From assembly GCA_024710005.1 (NCBI GenBank), contig JANJVQ010000018.1:198307-262306 (forward strand): DNA of 64,000 nucleotides, written 5' to 3'. This DNA is from Paludibacter sp. Its GTDB lineage: Bacteria; Bacteroidota; Bacteroidia; Bacteroidales; Paludibacteraceae. This document shows, piece by piece, positions 37,675 through 46,439 of the stretch. The stretch's first letter is position 1; each line of letters starts with the position of its first letter. The translations under genes were made by a program, and so were the position numbers. The notes below the pieces were generated by a model. It saw only the letters and a list, made by a program, of their open reading frames with translations, made no database searches and was not told the origin of the DNA.

Positions 37675-39390
37675 ATGACAAGTAAATGGATATTTAAAAC
37701 CCTTACAAACGAACAATCCGACATACAGAAAACCCTATCAAACGAACTGAACATCAGCCCCATACTTTCAAAATTGTTAGTACAACGGGGCATTCATACA
37801 TTTGAAGAAGCGCGTCGGTTTTTTCGTCCTGACTTTGCTAACCTGCACGACCCTTTTCTCATGGCGGATATGGAAAAAGCCGTGAACAGACTCACAGAAG
37901 CAATTCAGGAGAATGAAAAAATTTTAATCTACGGAGATTATGACGTAGATGGCACTACCTCTGTTTCTCTGGTTTATAAATTTCTGAAGAAATTCTACAG
38001 CAATGTGGATTTTTACATCCCTGACAGGTATCTCGAAGGTTATGGCATTTCAATTCAGGGGATAGATTATGCCCTTAAAAACGATGTTAAGCTTATCATC
38101 GCGCTTGATTGCGGCATCAAGGCCATAGAAAAAGTCAAATATGCCAACGAACATCATGTTGATTTTATCATCTGCGACCATCATACACCTGATTCGGAAC
38201 TACCTGAGGCAATCGCGGTTCTTGACCCCAAAAGACCTGACTGCAATTATCCGTATAAACACCTTTCTGGTTGTGGCGTCGGTTTCAAGTTGCTTCAAGC
38301 CTTTGCACAAAGAAACAACATCCCGTTTTCAGAGTTAATCCCGCTGTTGGACCTGCTCGCGCTGAGCATCGCTTCCGACATCGTGCCAATTACAGGAGAG
38401 AACAGAATTCTTGCTTATTACGGACTTAAACAGCTTAACACAAATCCGAGTATCGGTGTTAAGAGTATCCTGGAAGTTTGCGGATTATCAGAAAAAGAAA
38501 TTACAATTTCTGATATTGTTTTTAAAGTCGGTCCGAGGATAAATGCTTCCGGCAGGATGAAACTGGCCTCTGAAGCTGTAGAACTGATGGTTTCAAATGA
38601 TACCAGTTTTGCTAAACTGAAAAGTGACACTATCAATGAGTACAACAACGATCGCAAAGATTTAGATAAAAACATCACGGATGAAGCCATCAAACTAATT
38701 GCTTCTGACAACATCTACATCAAAAGAAAATCTATCGTGGTATATAAACCCGACTGGCATAAGGGTGTTATCGGAATCGTTGCATCCCGTCTTTCTGAGG
38801 AGTTCTACAAACCTTCAATTGTATTGACGAGCTCTAACGGACTGGCATCCGGCTCTGCACGCTCTGTCCCGGGATTTGATATTTATAGCGCTATCGATGC
38901 ATGCAGGGATTTACTGGAAAATTTCGGCGGACACCGCTATGCAGCGGGATTATCGATGAAAGAAGAAAATGTACCGGTTTTCACCGAACGTTTTGAACAA
39001 TATGTTTCAGCAAACATAACGGAAGAACAAACATCTCCTCAGATTGATATTGATGCCCTGATTGATTTCAAAGACATTACGCCCAAGTTCTTCAATGTGC
39101 TGAAGCAATTTGGTCCGTTTGGCCCTGGAAATATGAAGCCGGTATTTTCCACTAAGAATGTAATGGACTACGGCTCCAGTCGGCTGGTAGGAAGAGAACA
39201 GGAACACCTAAAACTGGAATTGGTTGACCCGAGTTCTGAAAACGTGATGAATGGTATTGCGTTCGGCATGTACGAATTCAACGACCACCTGAAATCAATG
39301 AAACCACTGGACATTTGTTATACCCTGGAAGAAAACAATTTTAATGGGAACACAACTATCCAACTGATGATTAAAGATATAAAAGTGTAA
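37675..39390 (+). CDS. recJ: Single-stranded-DNA exonuclease RecJ
   Basis: 5'-3' single-strand exonuclease of recombination and mismatch repair. The DHH phosphoesterase core is complete over 571 residues: ILIYGDYDVDGTTSVSLVYKFL, LIIALDCGIKA, FIICDHHTPD, then the DHHA1 part with GPRINASGRM, KGVIGIVASRLSEEFYKPS and NFGGHRYAAGLSM, and a C-terminal OB fold with FGPFGPGNMKPVF. The ATG is preceded by TTG, a 17-nt spacer and TACCTTTA, a near-consensus promoter. The radical SAM gene follows 29 nt downstream and is probably cotranscribed. Confidence 0.96.
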   Translation: MTSKWIFKTLTNEQSDIQKTLSNELNISPILSKLLVQRGIHTFEEARRFFRPDFANLHDPFLMADMEKAVNRLTEAIQENEKILIYGDYDVDGTTSVSLVYKFLKKFYSNVDFYIPDRYLEGYGISIQGIDYALKNDVKLIIALDCGIKAIEKVKYANEHHVDFIICDHHTPDSELPEAIAVLDPKRPDCNYPYKHLSGCGVGFKLLQAFAQRNNIPFSELIPLLDLLALSIASDIVPITGENRILAYYGLKQLNTNPSIGVKSILEVCGLSEKEITISDIVFKVGPRINASGRMKLASEAVELMVSNDTSFAKLKSDTINEYNNDRKDLDKNITDEAIKLIASDNIYIKRKSIVVYKPDWHKGVIGIVASRLSEEFYKPSIVLTSSNGLASGSARSVPGFDIYSAIDACRDLLENFGGHRYAAGLSMKEENVPVFTERFEQYVSANITEEQTSPQIDIDALIDFKDITPKFFNVLKQFGPFGPGNMKPVFSTKNVMDYGSSRLVGREQEHLKLELVDPSSENVMNGIAFGMYEFNDHLKSMKPLDICYTLEENNFNGNTTIQLMIKDIKV

Positions 39391-39419
39391 ATGCTGTCAC
39401 AATCTAATTTACATTTAAC

Positions 39420-40388
39420 ATGAAGATATACAAACTACAGCAAATTAATCGATTAATCAGATCATCTTTCTTAAGAAATACTGTAATCTGGTTGGCACAT
39501 GTGACTCGTCAACGTTATCTCATGGTTTATTTTGATCCCGTGTTAGGTTGCAATCTAAGATGTCTTTCCTGCTATTTCAGTAACGAAGAAAAGCGAAAAC
39601 AATTAAAGGGAATCATTGATAAGGCTGATATAAAAAAATTAGCCCACGCAATTTTTGGCAATACTTACAAACTCCAGATTGGATGCGGCGCAGAACCAAC
39701 CTTATACAAATACAATCCTGAAATTATTCGACTTGGACGAGAATATGGCGTTAAATACATCGCCATGACTACAAATGCCAATCTACTCACCGAAGATGAT
39801 ATAATCGAACTTTTAGAAGCAGGGCTCGATGAAATAACAATTTCAATACACGGGGTTACCGCTCATACTTACGAAAATCTGATGCGTAATGCTTCATTCG
39901 ACAAATTGATTTCAGCACTAAAGGCTTTAACGAAGGTTAAAGCTGACTTTCCATCCTTCAAGCTTCGACTAAATTATACAATCAATCACCTCAATATTGA
40001 CGAATTATCCGATTTCTTTGACGTTTATGGAGATTTTTCTACCGACATCTTACAGTTAAGAGCGCTCAGAGATATTGGAGGGGAAATCAAAGAGGTAAAA
40101 ACGGATGAGCTATTCTACCAAAAACTAAATACAGTAATTCTGAAACTTGAGAATGAATGTAAATCCAGGAATATCACCTTCATAAAGCCTGATGATTTTG
40201 AACGTGCAAATGAGATTAACGACCAAAAAGTGGAAGAAAATCCTGCATATTGCTATGTTTCGCCTAAGTCATTCTGGAAAGAGGATTTCGATTGGAGGAA
40301 AGAAACTTACAGAACATACACTAAAAGAACAAAATACGGCTTATCACTCTTTAAAAGTATTTTCAAACCACATCAGTCACATGAGTAA
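39420..40388 (+). CDS. Radical SAM protein, substrate unknown
   Basis: 322-residue radical SAM enzyme. The 4Fe-4S cluster motif is DPVLGCNLRCLSC (CxxxCxxC), followed by QIGCGAEPTLY in place of the usual GGEP, YIAMTTNANLLTEDDIIELLEAGLDEITISIHG and LRLNYTINHLNIDELSDFF, so the TIM-barrel core is complete. The C-terminal part (about 230-322) lacks an obvious SPASM cluster: only one further Cys (AYCYVSPKSFW) is seen. It starts 29 nt after recJ and ends convergent with pfkA. I cannot name the product; the GxAEP variant and the position suggest a widespread but uncharacterised Bacteroidota enzyme. Confidence 0.85.
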   Translation: MKIYKLQQINRLIRSSFLRNTVIWLAHVTRQRYLMVYFDPVLGCNLRCLSCYFSNEEKRKQLKGIIDKADIKKLAHAIFGNTYKLQIGCGAEPTLYKYNPEIIRLGREYGVKYIAMTTNANLLTEDDIIELLEAGLDEITISIHGVTAHTYENLMRNASFDKLISALKALTKVKADFPSFKLRLNYTINHLNIDELSDFFDVYGDFSTDILQLRALRDIGGEIKEVKTDELFYQKLNTVILKLENECKSRNITFIKPDDFERANEINDQKVEENPAYCYVSPKSFWKEDFDWRKETYRTYTKRTKYGLSLFKSIFKPHQSHE

Positions 40389-40403
40389 TGTGGTTTGAAA
40401 TTA

Positions 40404-41387
40404 TTAAATTGACAGTATCTGCAACACCCCGATCAGATTTTCATTCACAGGTTTATCGTCCTTAATTGCTTTTGAAAGGGGCACATGCACAATTTCATTA
40501 TTCACAATGCCTATCATGATGTTACGTAAGCCGTCCATAAGTGCATCGATTGCAGCAACTCCCATGCGGCTGGCAATGATGCGGTCGTAGGCAGTCGGAG
40601 ACCCTCCCCGCTGGATATGCCCGAGAATGGAGACACGTACATCGTATTCGGGATGCTCATTACGCATACGCTCTGCTAATCCGTTTGCTCCACCGGTAAT
40701 ATTACTTTCAGAAACAATTACGATGCTACTGTTCTTCGATTTTCTGAAACCATTGCTGATTAATTCTTCCAGCTGGTCAACCTTGGTTTCTCTTTCAGGA
40801 ATAATGGCTGCTTCAGCTCCGGAGGCAAGCGCACTGTTCAGTGCCAGGAATCCGGCATCTCTACCCATCACTTCAATAAAAAACAATCTTTCATGGGAAC
40901 TCGCGGTGTCACGGATTTTATCTACCGCATCAATGATGGTATTCAGGGCTGTATCGTAACCAATAGTAGAATCAGTTCCGTATAAATCATTATCAATAGT
41001 ACCCGGGAGGCCTACGATAGGGATATTATATTCCTGAGAAAAAATGCGGGCTCCGGTAAATGTGCCATCTCCTCCTATTACAACCAGGGCATCGATTTCC
41101 TCCCGGACAAGGTTATCATAAGCCGCTTTGCGACCCTCCGGAGTTTTAAACTCCAGGCATCTGGCTGATTTCAGTATCGTACCTCCCTGCTGTATGATGT
41201 TACTCACATTTTCGGTTTGAAACTCTTTTATTTCTCCGGTTATCAAACCTTTGTAACCTCTGTAAATTGCTTTTACCCGGATGCCGTTGAAAATGGCTGC
41301 ACGGGTTACTGCCCTGATCGCGGCATTCATTCCGGGAGCATCTCCTCCGGAGGTAAGCATCCCGATACATTTAATCCCTAATCCCAT
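40404..41387 (-). CDS. pfkA: ATP-dependent 6-phosphofructokinase
   Basis: Phosphorylates fructose 6-phosphate to fructose 1,6-bisphosphate. [17 protein letters not shown] binds the nucleotide phosphate; [12 protein letters not shown] and [22 protein letters not shown] form the active site. The Gly residues in GGDGT and PGTIDND are those of ATP-dependent enzymes (pyrophosphate enzymes have GGDD and PKTIDND). [12 protein letters not shown] and [15 protein letters not shown] complete the fold. Its 327-residue length matches bacterial allosteric PfkA. It follows ispH with a 7-nt gap as the last gene of porQ-cmk-ispH-pfkA. Confidence 0.96.
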   Translation of the reverse strand: MGLGIKCIGMLTSGGDAPGMNAAIRAVTRAAIFNGIRVKAIYRGYKGLITGEIKEFQTENVSNIIQQGGTILKSARCLEFKTPEGRKAAYDNLVREEIDALVVIGGDGTFTGARIFSQEYNIPIVGLPGTIDNDLYGTDSTIGYDTALNTIIDAVDKIRDTASSHERLFFIEVMGRDAGFLALNSALASGAEAAIIPERETKVDQLEELISNGFRKSKNSSIVIVSESNITGGANGLAERMRNEHPEYDVRVSILGHIQRGGSPTAYDRIIASRMGVAAIDALMDGLRNIMIGIVNNEIVHVPLSKAIKDDKPVNENLIGVLQILSI

Positions 41388-41394
41388 AAAAAAA

Positions 41395-42258
41395 CTATTT
41401 TTCCAATGTGCTTAATGTTTCAGCCACCTGTTCCATGAGCCACATGGGCGTGGAGGTAGCTCCGCAGATACCGATTTTTTTCGTTAAATCGAGATTAAGC
41501 TCCAGCACTTCCGACGGTTCCGAGACAATATAAGAGTTTGGATTAATGCTTTTACAGTGCTGAAACAGCACCTTTCCATTGGAACTCTTTTTCCCGCTGA
41601 CGAAAATCACGATATCGTTTTGCTGTGCAAAGGTAGTAATATTTGGGATTCTGTTTGATACTTGTCTGCAAATTGTATCAGAATATTCAAACTTTGATTC
41701 TTCCTGTTTCTGATTTGAAATATTTTGAATCAAATGATTAAATCCTTCTAATGATTTGGTGGTCTGTGAGAACAAACGTATGTTTCTCGAAAAATCTACT
41801 TTAGACAAATCCGATTCTTTTTCCACGACAATTGCATTGCCTCCCGTTTGTCCGACCAACCCGTTTACTTCTGCATGACCATGCTGGCCATAAATCACAA
41901 TTTGAGTATCGTCTTCTCTGGATGTATCGAAAGCCGTCTTTACCCTCGACTGTAATTTCAGCACAACGGGACAAGAGGCATCAATCAGGGTAATATTATT
42001 CTTTTGAGCCGTTTCATACGTTGAAGGGGGCTCTCCGTGCGCACGCAGCAACACTTTTGCATCATGGAGCTGAGCAAACTGTTCATGATTAATCGTTATC
42101 ATGCCCATTTTCTCCAACCGTTCCACTTCTTTTCCGTTGTGGACTATGTCGCCCAGACAGTACAACACTTCACCTTTCGCCAATTCTTCTTCTGCTTTGG
42201 CAATGGCTTTAACCACACCAAAACAAAACCCTGACTTTTTATCTATTTCTATATTCAC
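41395..42258 (-). CDS. ispH: 4-hydroxy-3-methylbut-2-enyl diphosphate reductase
   Basis: Last enzyme of the MEP isoprenoid pathway; reduces HMBPP to IPP and DMAPP with a 4Fe-4S cluster. Three cluster cysteines are visible in [22 protein letters not shown] and [29 protein letters not shown] and [17 protein letters not shown] carry the conserved His residues. At 287 residues it is full length. The gene lies between cmk, from which it is separated by a long inverted repeat, and pfkA. Confidence 0.96.
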   Translation of the reverse strand: MNIEIDKKSGFCFGVVKAIAKAEEELAKGEVLYCLGDIVHNGKEVERLEKMGMITINHEQFAQLHDAKVLLRAHGEPPSTYETAQKNNITLIDASCPVVLKLQSRVKTAFDTSREDDTQIVIYGQHGHAEVNGLVGQTGGNAIVVEKESDLSKVDFSRNIRLFSQTTKSLEGFNHLIQNISNQKQEESKFEYSDTICRQVSNRIPNITTFAQQNDIVIFVSGKKSSNGKVLFQHCKSINPNSYIVSEPSEVLELNLDLTKKIGICGATSTPMWLMEQVAETLSTLEK

Positions 42259-42277
42259 TTTTCTAACATTTTAAATT

Positions 42278-42382
42278 ACCATATAAGTCATATAAGAAAC
42301 ATATAAGTTTTGTTTGCGTAGTGTAAAACTACTTTCTAAAAAATATAATAAGCTTATATGTTCCTTATATGACTTATATGGT
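42278..42382. repeat. ACCATATAAG long inverted repeat, copy 3
   Basis: 30-bp arms (42278-42307 and 42353-42382) pair with one mismatch around a 45-nt centre that contains its own small GTAG..CTAC pairing. It splits cmk from ispH within an otherwise tight co-directional cluster. Confidence 0.9.
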
Positions 42383-42395
42383 TTAAGAGTATTTA

Positions 42396-43079
42396 TCATT
42401 TTATTTTTTGATCAAATAATGATCTTAAAATTTCTTGTTGCTCCACAATACTCAGTGCTGAATTGTCAATTACAATGGCATCATCTGCTTTTTTCAACGG
42501 ACTTTCTTTTCTGTTCTGATCCCGGTCATCCCGTTCCTTCACATTGGCAAGCACCTCTTCATACGACACCGTCTCTCCTTTTGCACTCAATTCATCCATC
42601 CTGCGCCGGGCCCTGATTTCAGGTGAAGCGGTCAGAAACACTTTCAGCTCTGCCTCAGGAAAAACGACAGTTCCGATATCACGACCATCCATCACAATGC
42701 CTTTTTCAACACCCATTAGTTGCTGCTGCCTGACCAACTCTCTCCTGACTGCCCCTAACGTACTCACGCGACTGGCTCCGTTTGAAACTTCAAGCGTCCG
42801 GATTTCAGCTTCCACATTTTCACCATTGAGATAGATTTCAGCTTTTCCCTGTTGGTTCTTTATAAACTCAAGCTGAATACTTCCAATATTACTTTCAATG
42901 CTTTCAACATCCATACTTTCAGCATCCATCCAACCGTTGCGCATGCAATACAAAGAAACGGCACGATACATGGCTCCGGTATCAACGTAGATATAACCCA
43001 CTTCATGGGCTAATTGTTTAGCCATCGTACTTTTTCCGCAGGAAGAAAATCCATCAATGGCGACAATAATTCTTTTCAT
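42396..43079 (-). CDS. cmk: Cytidylate kinase
   Basis: Transfers phosphate from ATP to CMP and dCMP. Walker A is GFSSCGKSTMAKQLA; YVDTGAMYRAVSLY binds the nucleotide monophosphate, and VMDGRDIGTVVFPEAELKVFLTASPEIRARRR carries the conserved Asp/Arg residues, with the lid arginines in RDDRDQNR. Its 227-residue length is normal. It starts 9 nt after porQ in the same direction. The porQ-cmk-ispH order is, from memory, conserved in Porphyromonas and relatives. Confidence 0.95.
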   Translation of the reverse strand: MKRIIVAIDGFSSCGKSTMAKQLAHEVGYIYVDTGAMYRAVSLYCMRNGWMDAESMDVESIESNIGSIQLEFIKNQQGKAEIYLNGENVEAEIRTLEVSNGASRVSTLGAVRRELVRQQQLMGVEKGIVMDGRDIGTVVFPEAELKVFLTASPEIRARRRMDELSAKGETVSYEEVLANVKERDDRDQNRKESPLKKADDAIVIDNSALSIVEQQEILRSLFDQKIK

Positions 43080-43088
43080 AAATTTTCA

Positions 43089-44138
43089 TTAAAGTCTGAA
43101 ATCATTCAGAGATGTGGAAATAGAAAACATATAAGCCGTGTTACCAACCTGAAACTGACTTGTGCCAAAACCTACCTGAAAATGACTGATTTTGATTCCT
43201 CCTCCAAATGAGAAACCTGCCATACTTTTAAAACCATCCATTTTCAGCTCCTGATGCCGACGATGATTATATGAGGCAGCTATATAGAGATTTTTGCCGG
43301 GTAAGAATTCGACACCAATTATGGCATGCCTGAAAATATTATCAATAACCGGAATTTCGTCGGTCACATCCACCCGGTCATACTCAAGCATCGAGTTTTT
43401 ATTGTTGATGTATCTTAAATCCCAGTCATGGAGGTTGTGAAAGGTAAAAGAGAAACGGAAAGGAGCATGTTCCAGTTTATGAGACACCCCCAATTGGATG
43501 TCAAAAGGCAATGGTTCTATGTGCTGTCCGTTTTCATCAGAATAATAGCCTTTGAATTGCGTTCCCATGTTGCGTAAAACCAAACCCGCATAAAACAACT
43601 GACCAGGATGTTGGTAACTCAGCCCCAAATCCACAGCAGCACCGTACGACATATAACTACCCTCGGTCAGGCTAACAACAGAATAGACCGGTTTAAGCGC
43701 TGCTCCGGCATATAATCCTTCAGCAATCATCCTGCTGTATATCAAACTCATTGAGATGTCTTTTGCTGTAAAATCCCCGATTATCTCGTTGTATTCTGTC
43801 GTTTCTTTGAATGTTCCGTAATCGACATACTGAACACCAAGGGCAAACTGATTTTTCCCGATTGATTTACCATAAATAGCCGTTCCAAACTGAATATCTG
43901 CAAGATAATTCGCCATATTCAATCCAATCGTGTTGTCCGATTTGCATGTTAACAAAGCAGGATTTAACAGCGCAAAATTGATATCATAATCGGCAACTGA
44001 AACATTCTTCCCTCCCAATGCTGCCATTCTGGATGAAACCGGCAAGTCGAGAAACTGAAACACACCATTTCCTGCTGAAACAGAAACAATACCGGCAAAC
44101 CCTGCCAATAACAATAATAAAGCAACTTTTATTCTCAT
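43089..44138 (-). CDS. porQ: Type IX secretion system protein PorQ
   Basis: 349-residue outer-membrane beta-barrel-like protein of the type IX secretion/attachment complex. The signal peptide ends VSVSAG (about residue 22). The mature start GVFQFLDLPVSSRMAALGGKNVSVADYDINFALLNPALL is the hallmark of the PorV/PorQ family. Repeated short beta strands follow, ending MFSISTSLNDF. The neighbouring cmk and ispH fit porQ better than porV. Its presence implies active type IX secretion, matching the sorting-tail protein encoded at 58.8-60.3 kb. Confidence 0.88.
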   Translation of the reverse strand: MRIKVALLLLLAGFAGIVSVSAGNGVFQFLDLPVSSRMAALGGKNVSVADYDINFALLNPALLTCKSDNTIGLNMANYLADIQFGTAIYGKSIGKNQFALGVQYVDYGTFKETTEYNEIIGDFTAKDISMSLIYSRMIAEGLYAGAALKPVYSVVSLTEGSYMSYGAAVDLGLSYQHPGQLFYAGLVLRNMGTQFKGYYSDENGQHIEPLPFDIQLGVSHKLEHAPFRFSFTFHNLHDWDLRYINNKNSMLEYDRVDVTDEIPVIDNIFRHAIIGVEFLPGKNLYIAASYNHRRHQELKMDGFKSMAGFSFGGGIKISHFQVGFGTSQFQVGNTAYMFSISTSLNDFRL

Positions 44139-44184
44139 CCAACAATTTTTATTTCAGAACAATAGAGAAGTCACAAAAAACTTC

Positions 44185-44192
44185 CAAAGATA
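44185..44192 (-). promoter_or_regulatory. porQ promoter -7 box
   Basis: TATCTTTG on the minus strand about 47 nt upstream of the porQ ATG; it probably drives porQ-cmk and possibly ispH-pfkA. Confidence 0.6.
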
Positions 44193-44370
44193 CATCATTT
44201 TAAAAACTATCTCACCAATAAAATGAGAAACCAAATGATATATTAACGTATTTTCAGAGAAAAATTTTATGCAAAATCAAAAAAAAACAAGAAAACCAAT
44301 AATTTAGGATTGTTTTAACAATAAAAATAATTTTTTTCGTTCTATAATCAGAGAATTGAAAAAAATATTG

Positions 44371-44378
44371 TACATTTG
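44371..44378 (+). promoter_or_regulatory. tonB promoter -7 box
   Basis: TACATTTG matches TAnnTTTG, 35 nt upstream of the chosen ATG. It lies inside a longer open frame and supports the internal start. Confidence 0.6.
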
Positions 44379-44412
44379 CCGAACTGAAAAACAATCAAAA
44401 AATTGCATTGAT

Positions 44413-45090
44413 ATGGACGTTAAAAAATCATCCAAAGCATCACTAGAAGATAAGAAATCCATCTTTATACTGATGGGATTCATTGTGGTTCTGTCGTTGA
44501 TTTACATTGCTTTTGAATGGACTCAACATGAAGTAACCATTTATGAAGACACATCTTTAGAGGTTGTTGCGGAAGAAGAAATTGAAATCATCCAAACAGC
44601 AGAAGTTTTACCTCCACCTCCTCCACCGGAAGTTCCTGAGGTTATCGAGGTACTAAATGTTGTGGAAGACGATGTGGAAACTGCTGAAATTGTTATCGAC
44701 ACAGAAGATGATAAGGATAAACAAGTGGTTATACAGGCTCCGGTTCAGGTTAAAGTAGAAGAAGAAGACACTGAAGTGGTTTTCATGGTGGTAGAATCCA
44801 TGCCATCATTCCCCGGAGGTGACGCTGCACTTTTCAAATACCTGAGCGACAACATTAAATATCCGGTTATTGCACAGGAAAGCGGCATACAGGGTCGTGT
44901 GATCTGTCAGTTTGTGGTAAACCGTGACGGTTCTATCGTTGACATTGAAGTTGTACGGAGCGTGGATAGAAGTCTTGACGCTGAAGCTGTACGTGTAATT
45001 CAAAGTATGCCTAAATGGACTCCGGGTAAACAGCGTGGTAAAACAGTTCGTGTAAAATACACGCTACCTGTTAACTTCCGCTTACAGTAG
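44413..45090 (+). CDS. TonB family energy-transducing protein
   Basis: Couples the ExbBD proton gradient to outer-membrane receptors such as the SusC proteins of this window. After a short cytosolic N-terminus comes one TM helix (SIFILMGFIVVLSLIYIAFEW, about 16-36), then an acidic and proline stretch (EVLPPPPPPEVPEVIEV) that spans the periplasm. The C-terminal domain (about 130-225) carries MPSFPGGDAALFKYLSDNIKYP, GRVICQFVVNRDGSI and PGKQRGKTVRVKYTLPVNF. Chosen start: ATG before DVKKSSK, because the -7 box lies inside the upstream extension. Single-gene unit with a terminator; exbBD are not in the window. Confidence 0.92.
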   Translation: MDVKKSSKASLEDKKSIFILMGFIVVLSLIYIAFEWTQHEVTIYEDTSLEVVAEEEIEIIQTAEVLPPPPPPEVPEVIEVLNVVEDDVETAEIVIDTEDDKDKQVVIQAPVQVKVEEEDTEVVFMVVESMPSFPGGDAALFKYLSDNIKYPVIAQESGIQGRVICQFVVNRDGSIVDIEVVRSVDRSLDAEAVRVIQSMPKWTPGKQRGKTVRVKYTLPVNFRLQ

Positions 45091-45140
45091 GATTAATTTC
45101 CGGTTGCACCAACGGTCTGCCGGTTGAATAATAAATAATT

Positions 45141-45175
45141 AAAAAACCGTTTGGTACGTACCAAGCGGTTTTTTT
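45141..45175 (+). terminator. tonB terminator
   Basis: A 17-bp palindromic stem with one G/T wobble (AAAAAACCGTTTGGTAC and complement), with A and T tracts at its ends; usable on both strands. Confidence 0.88.
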
Positions 45176-45191
45176 AAATGTGCCAGCACTG

Positions 45192-46388
45192 ATGAAAACA
45201 GAAATATACCAGGAAAAAGCCGTATTGGTGGGATTGATTACACCAGAACAGGATGCTGCCAAAGCAAAAGAATATCTCGACGAGTTGGCTTTTCTCGCCG
45301 ATACTGCCGGTGCTACTCCTGAGAAATACTTCTTTCAGAAGATTGATTATCCAAACCCGAAAACCTTCGTAGGGCCGGGGAAATTAGATGAAATAAAGGC
45401 CTATATTACAGCTAATGATATCGGGCTGGTCATTTTCGACGATGAACTTTCACCCAAACAACTCAGGAATATAGAAAGAGAACTGAATGTATTGATTCTG
45501 GACCGAACCAACCTGATTCTTGACATTTTTGCCAAAAGAGCGCAAACAGCGAACGCCAAGACACAGGTTGAATTAGCTCAGCTTCAATACATGTTGCCCC
45601 GCCTTACCCGTTTGTGGACTCACCTTGAAAGACAGCGTGGGGGCATTGGTATGCGTGGTCCCGGTGAAACCCAGATTGAAACCGACCGCCGTATTATCCT
45701 GAATAAGATTTCTTTGCTGAAAAAGAATCTGAAAGACATCGATAAACAAATGTCGACACAACGCAAAAACAGAGGAAAAATGGTGCGGGTGGCTTTGGTT
45801 GGATATACCAATGTCGGAAAATCGACCATCATGAACATGCTTAGCAAATCGGATGTGTTTGCTGAAAATAAATTATTCGCGACTTTAGACACCACAGTAA
45901 GGAAAGTGATTGTAGAGAATTTACCTTTCTTACTAACCGATACAGTAGGATTTATCCGCAAATTACCGCATCACCTGATCGAATCATTCAAATCGACGCT
46001 GGATGAGGTTAGGGAGGCTGACCTGTTATTACACGTGGTGGATATTTCTCACCCAAACTTTGAAGAACAACTTGAAATTGTCAATCAAACCCTGAAAGAG
46101 ATTGACCCCAAAGAAAAACCGGTCATACTTATCTTTAATAAGATGGATGCTTTTTCCTACATTCCAAAAGACGAAGACGACTTATCTCCGATCCAACGGG
46201 AAAACATCAGCTTGGAAGAACTGAAAGCAACCTGGATTTCGAAATTACACGATAACTGTATTTTCATCTCTGCAAAGGAGAAAATCAACATCGACAACCT
46301 GAAAATCTTGCTGTATGAAAAGGTAAAAGCGATTCACGTTGAAAGATATCCATACAATGATTTTCTGTTCCAGAAATTCGACGAGTAA
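45192..46388 (+). CDS. hflX: GTPase HflX
   Basis: Ribosome-associated GTPase linked to rescue and splitting of stalled ribosomes. The N-terminal HflX domain has YPNPKTFVGPGKLDEIKAYI and VIFDDELSPKQLRNIERELNVLILDRTNLILDIFAKRAQT, with RQRGGIGMRGPGETQIETDRR. The G domain has GYTNVGKSTIMNML (G1), DTVGFIRKLPH (G3) and FNKMD (G4). 398 residues from the ATG; a GTG four codons earlier would sit at the end of the tonB terminator T tract and is less likely. DUF4954 follows 51 nt downstream. Confidence 0.95.
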   Translation: MKTEIYQEKAVLVGLITPEQDAAKAKEYLDELAFLADTAGATPEKYFFQKIDYPNPKTFVGPGKLDEIKAYITANDIGLVIFDDELSPKQLRNIERELNVLILDRTNLILDIFAKRAQTANAKTQVELAQLQYMLPRLTRLWTHLERQRGGIGMRGPGETQIETDRRIILNKISLLKKNLKDIDKQMSTQRKNRGKMVRVALVGYTNVGKSTIMNMLSKSDVFAENKLFATLDTTVRKVIVENLPFLLTDTVGFIRKLPHHLIESFKSTLDEVREADLLLHVVDISHPNFEEQLEIVNQTLKEIDPKEKPVILIFNKMDAFSYIPKDEDDLSPIQRENISLEELKATWISKLHDNCIFISAKEKINIDNLKILLYEKVKAIHVERYPYNDFLFQKFDE

Positions 46389-46439
46389 ATACTTTTTCAA
46401 TAAAACAAATTTATTTAACCCTTAAACAAACTAATTACA

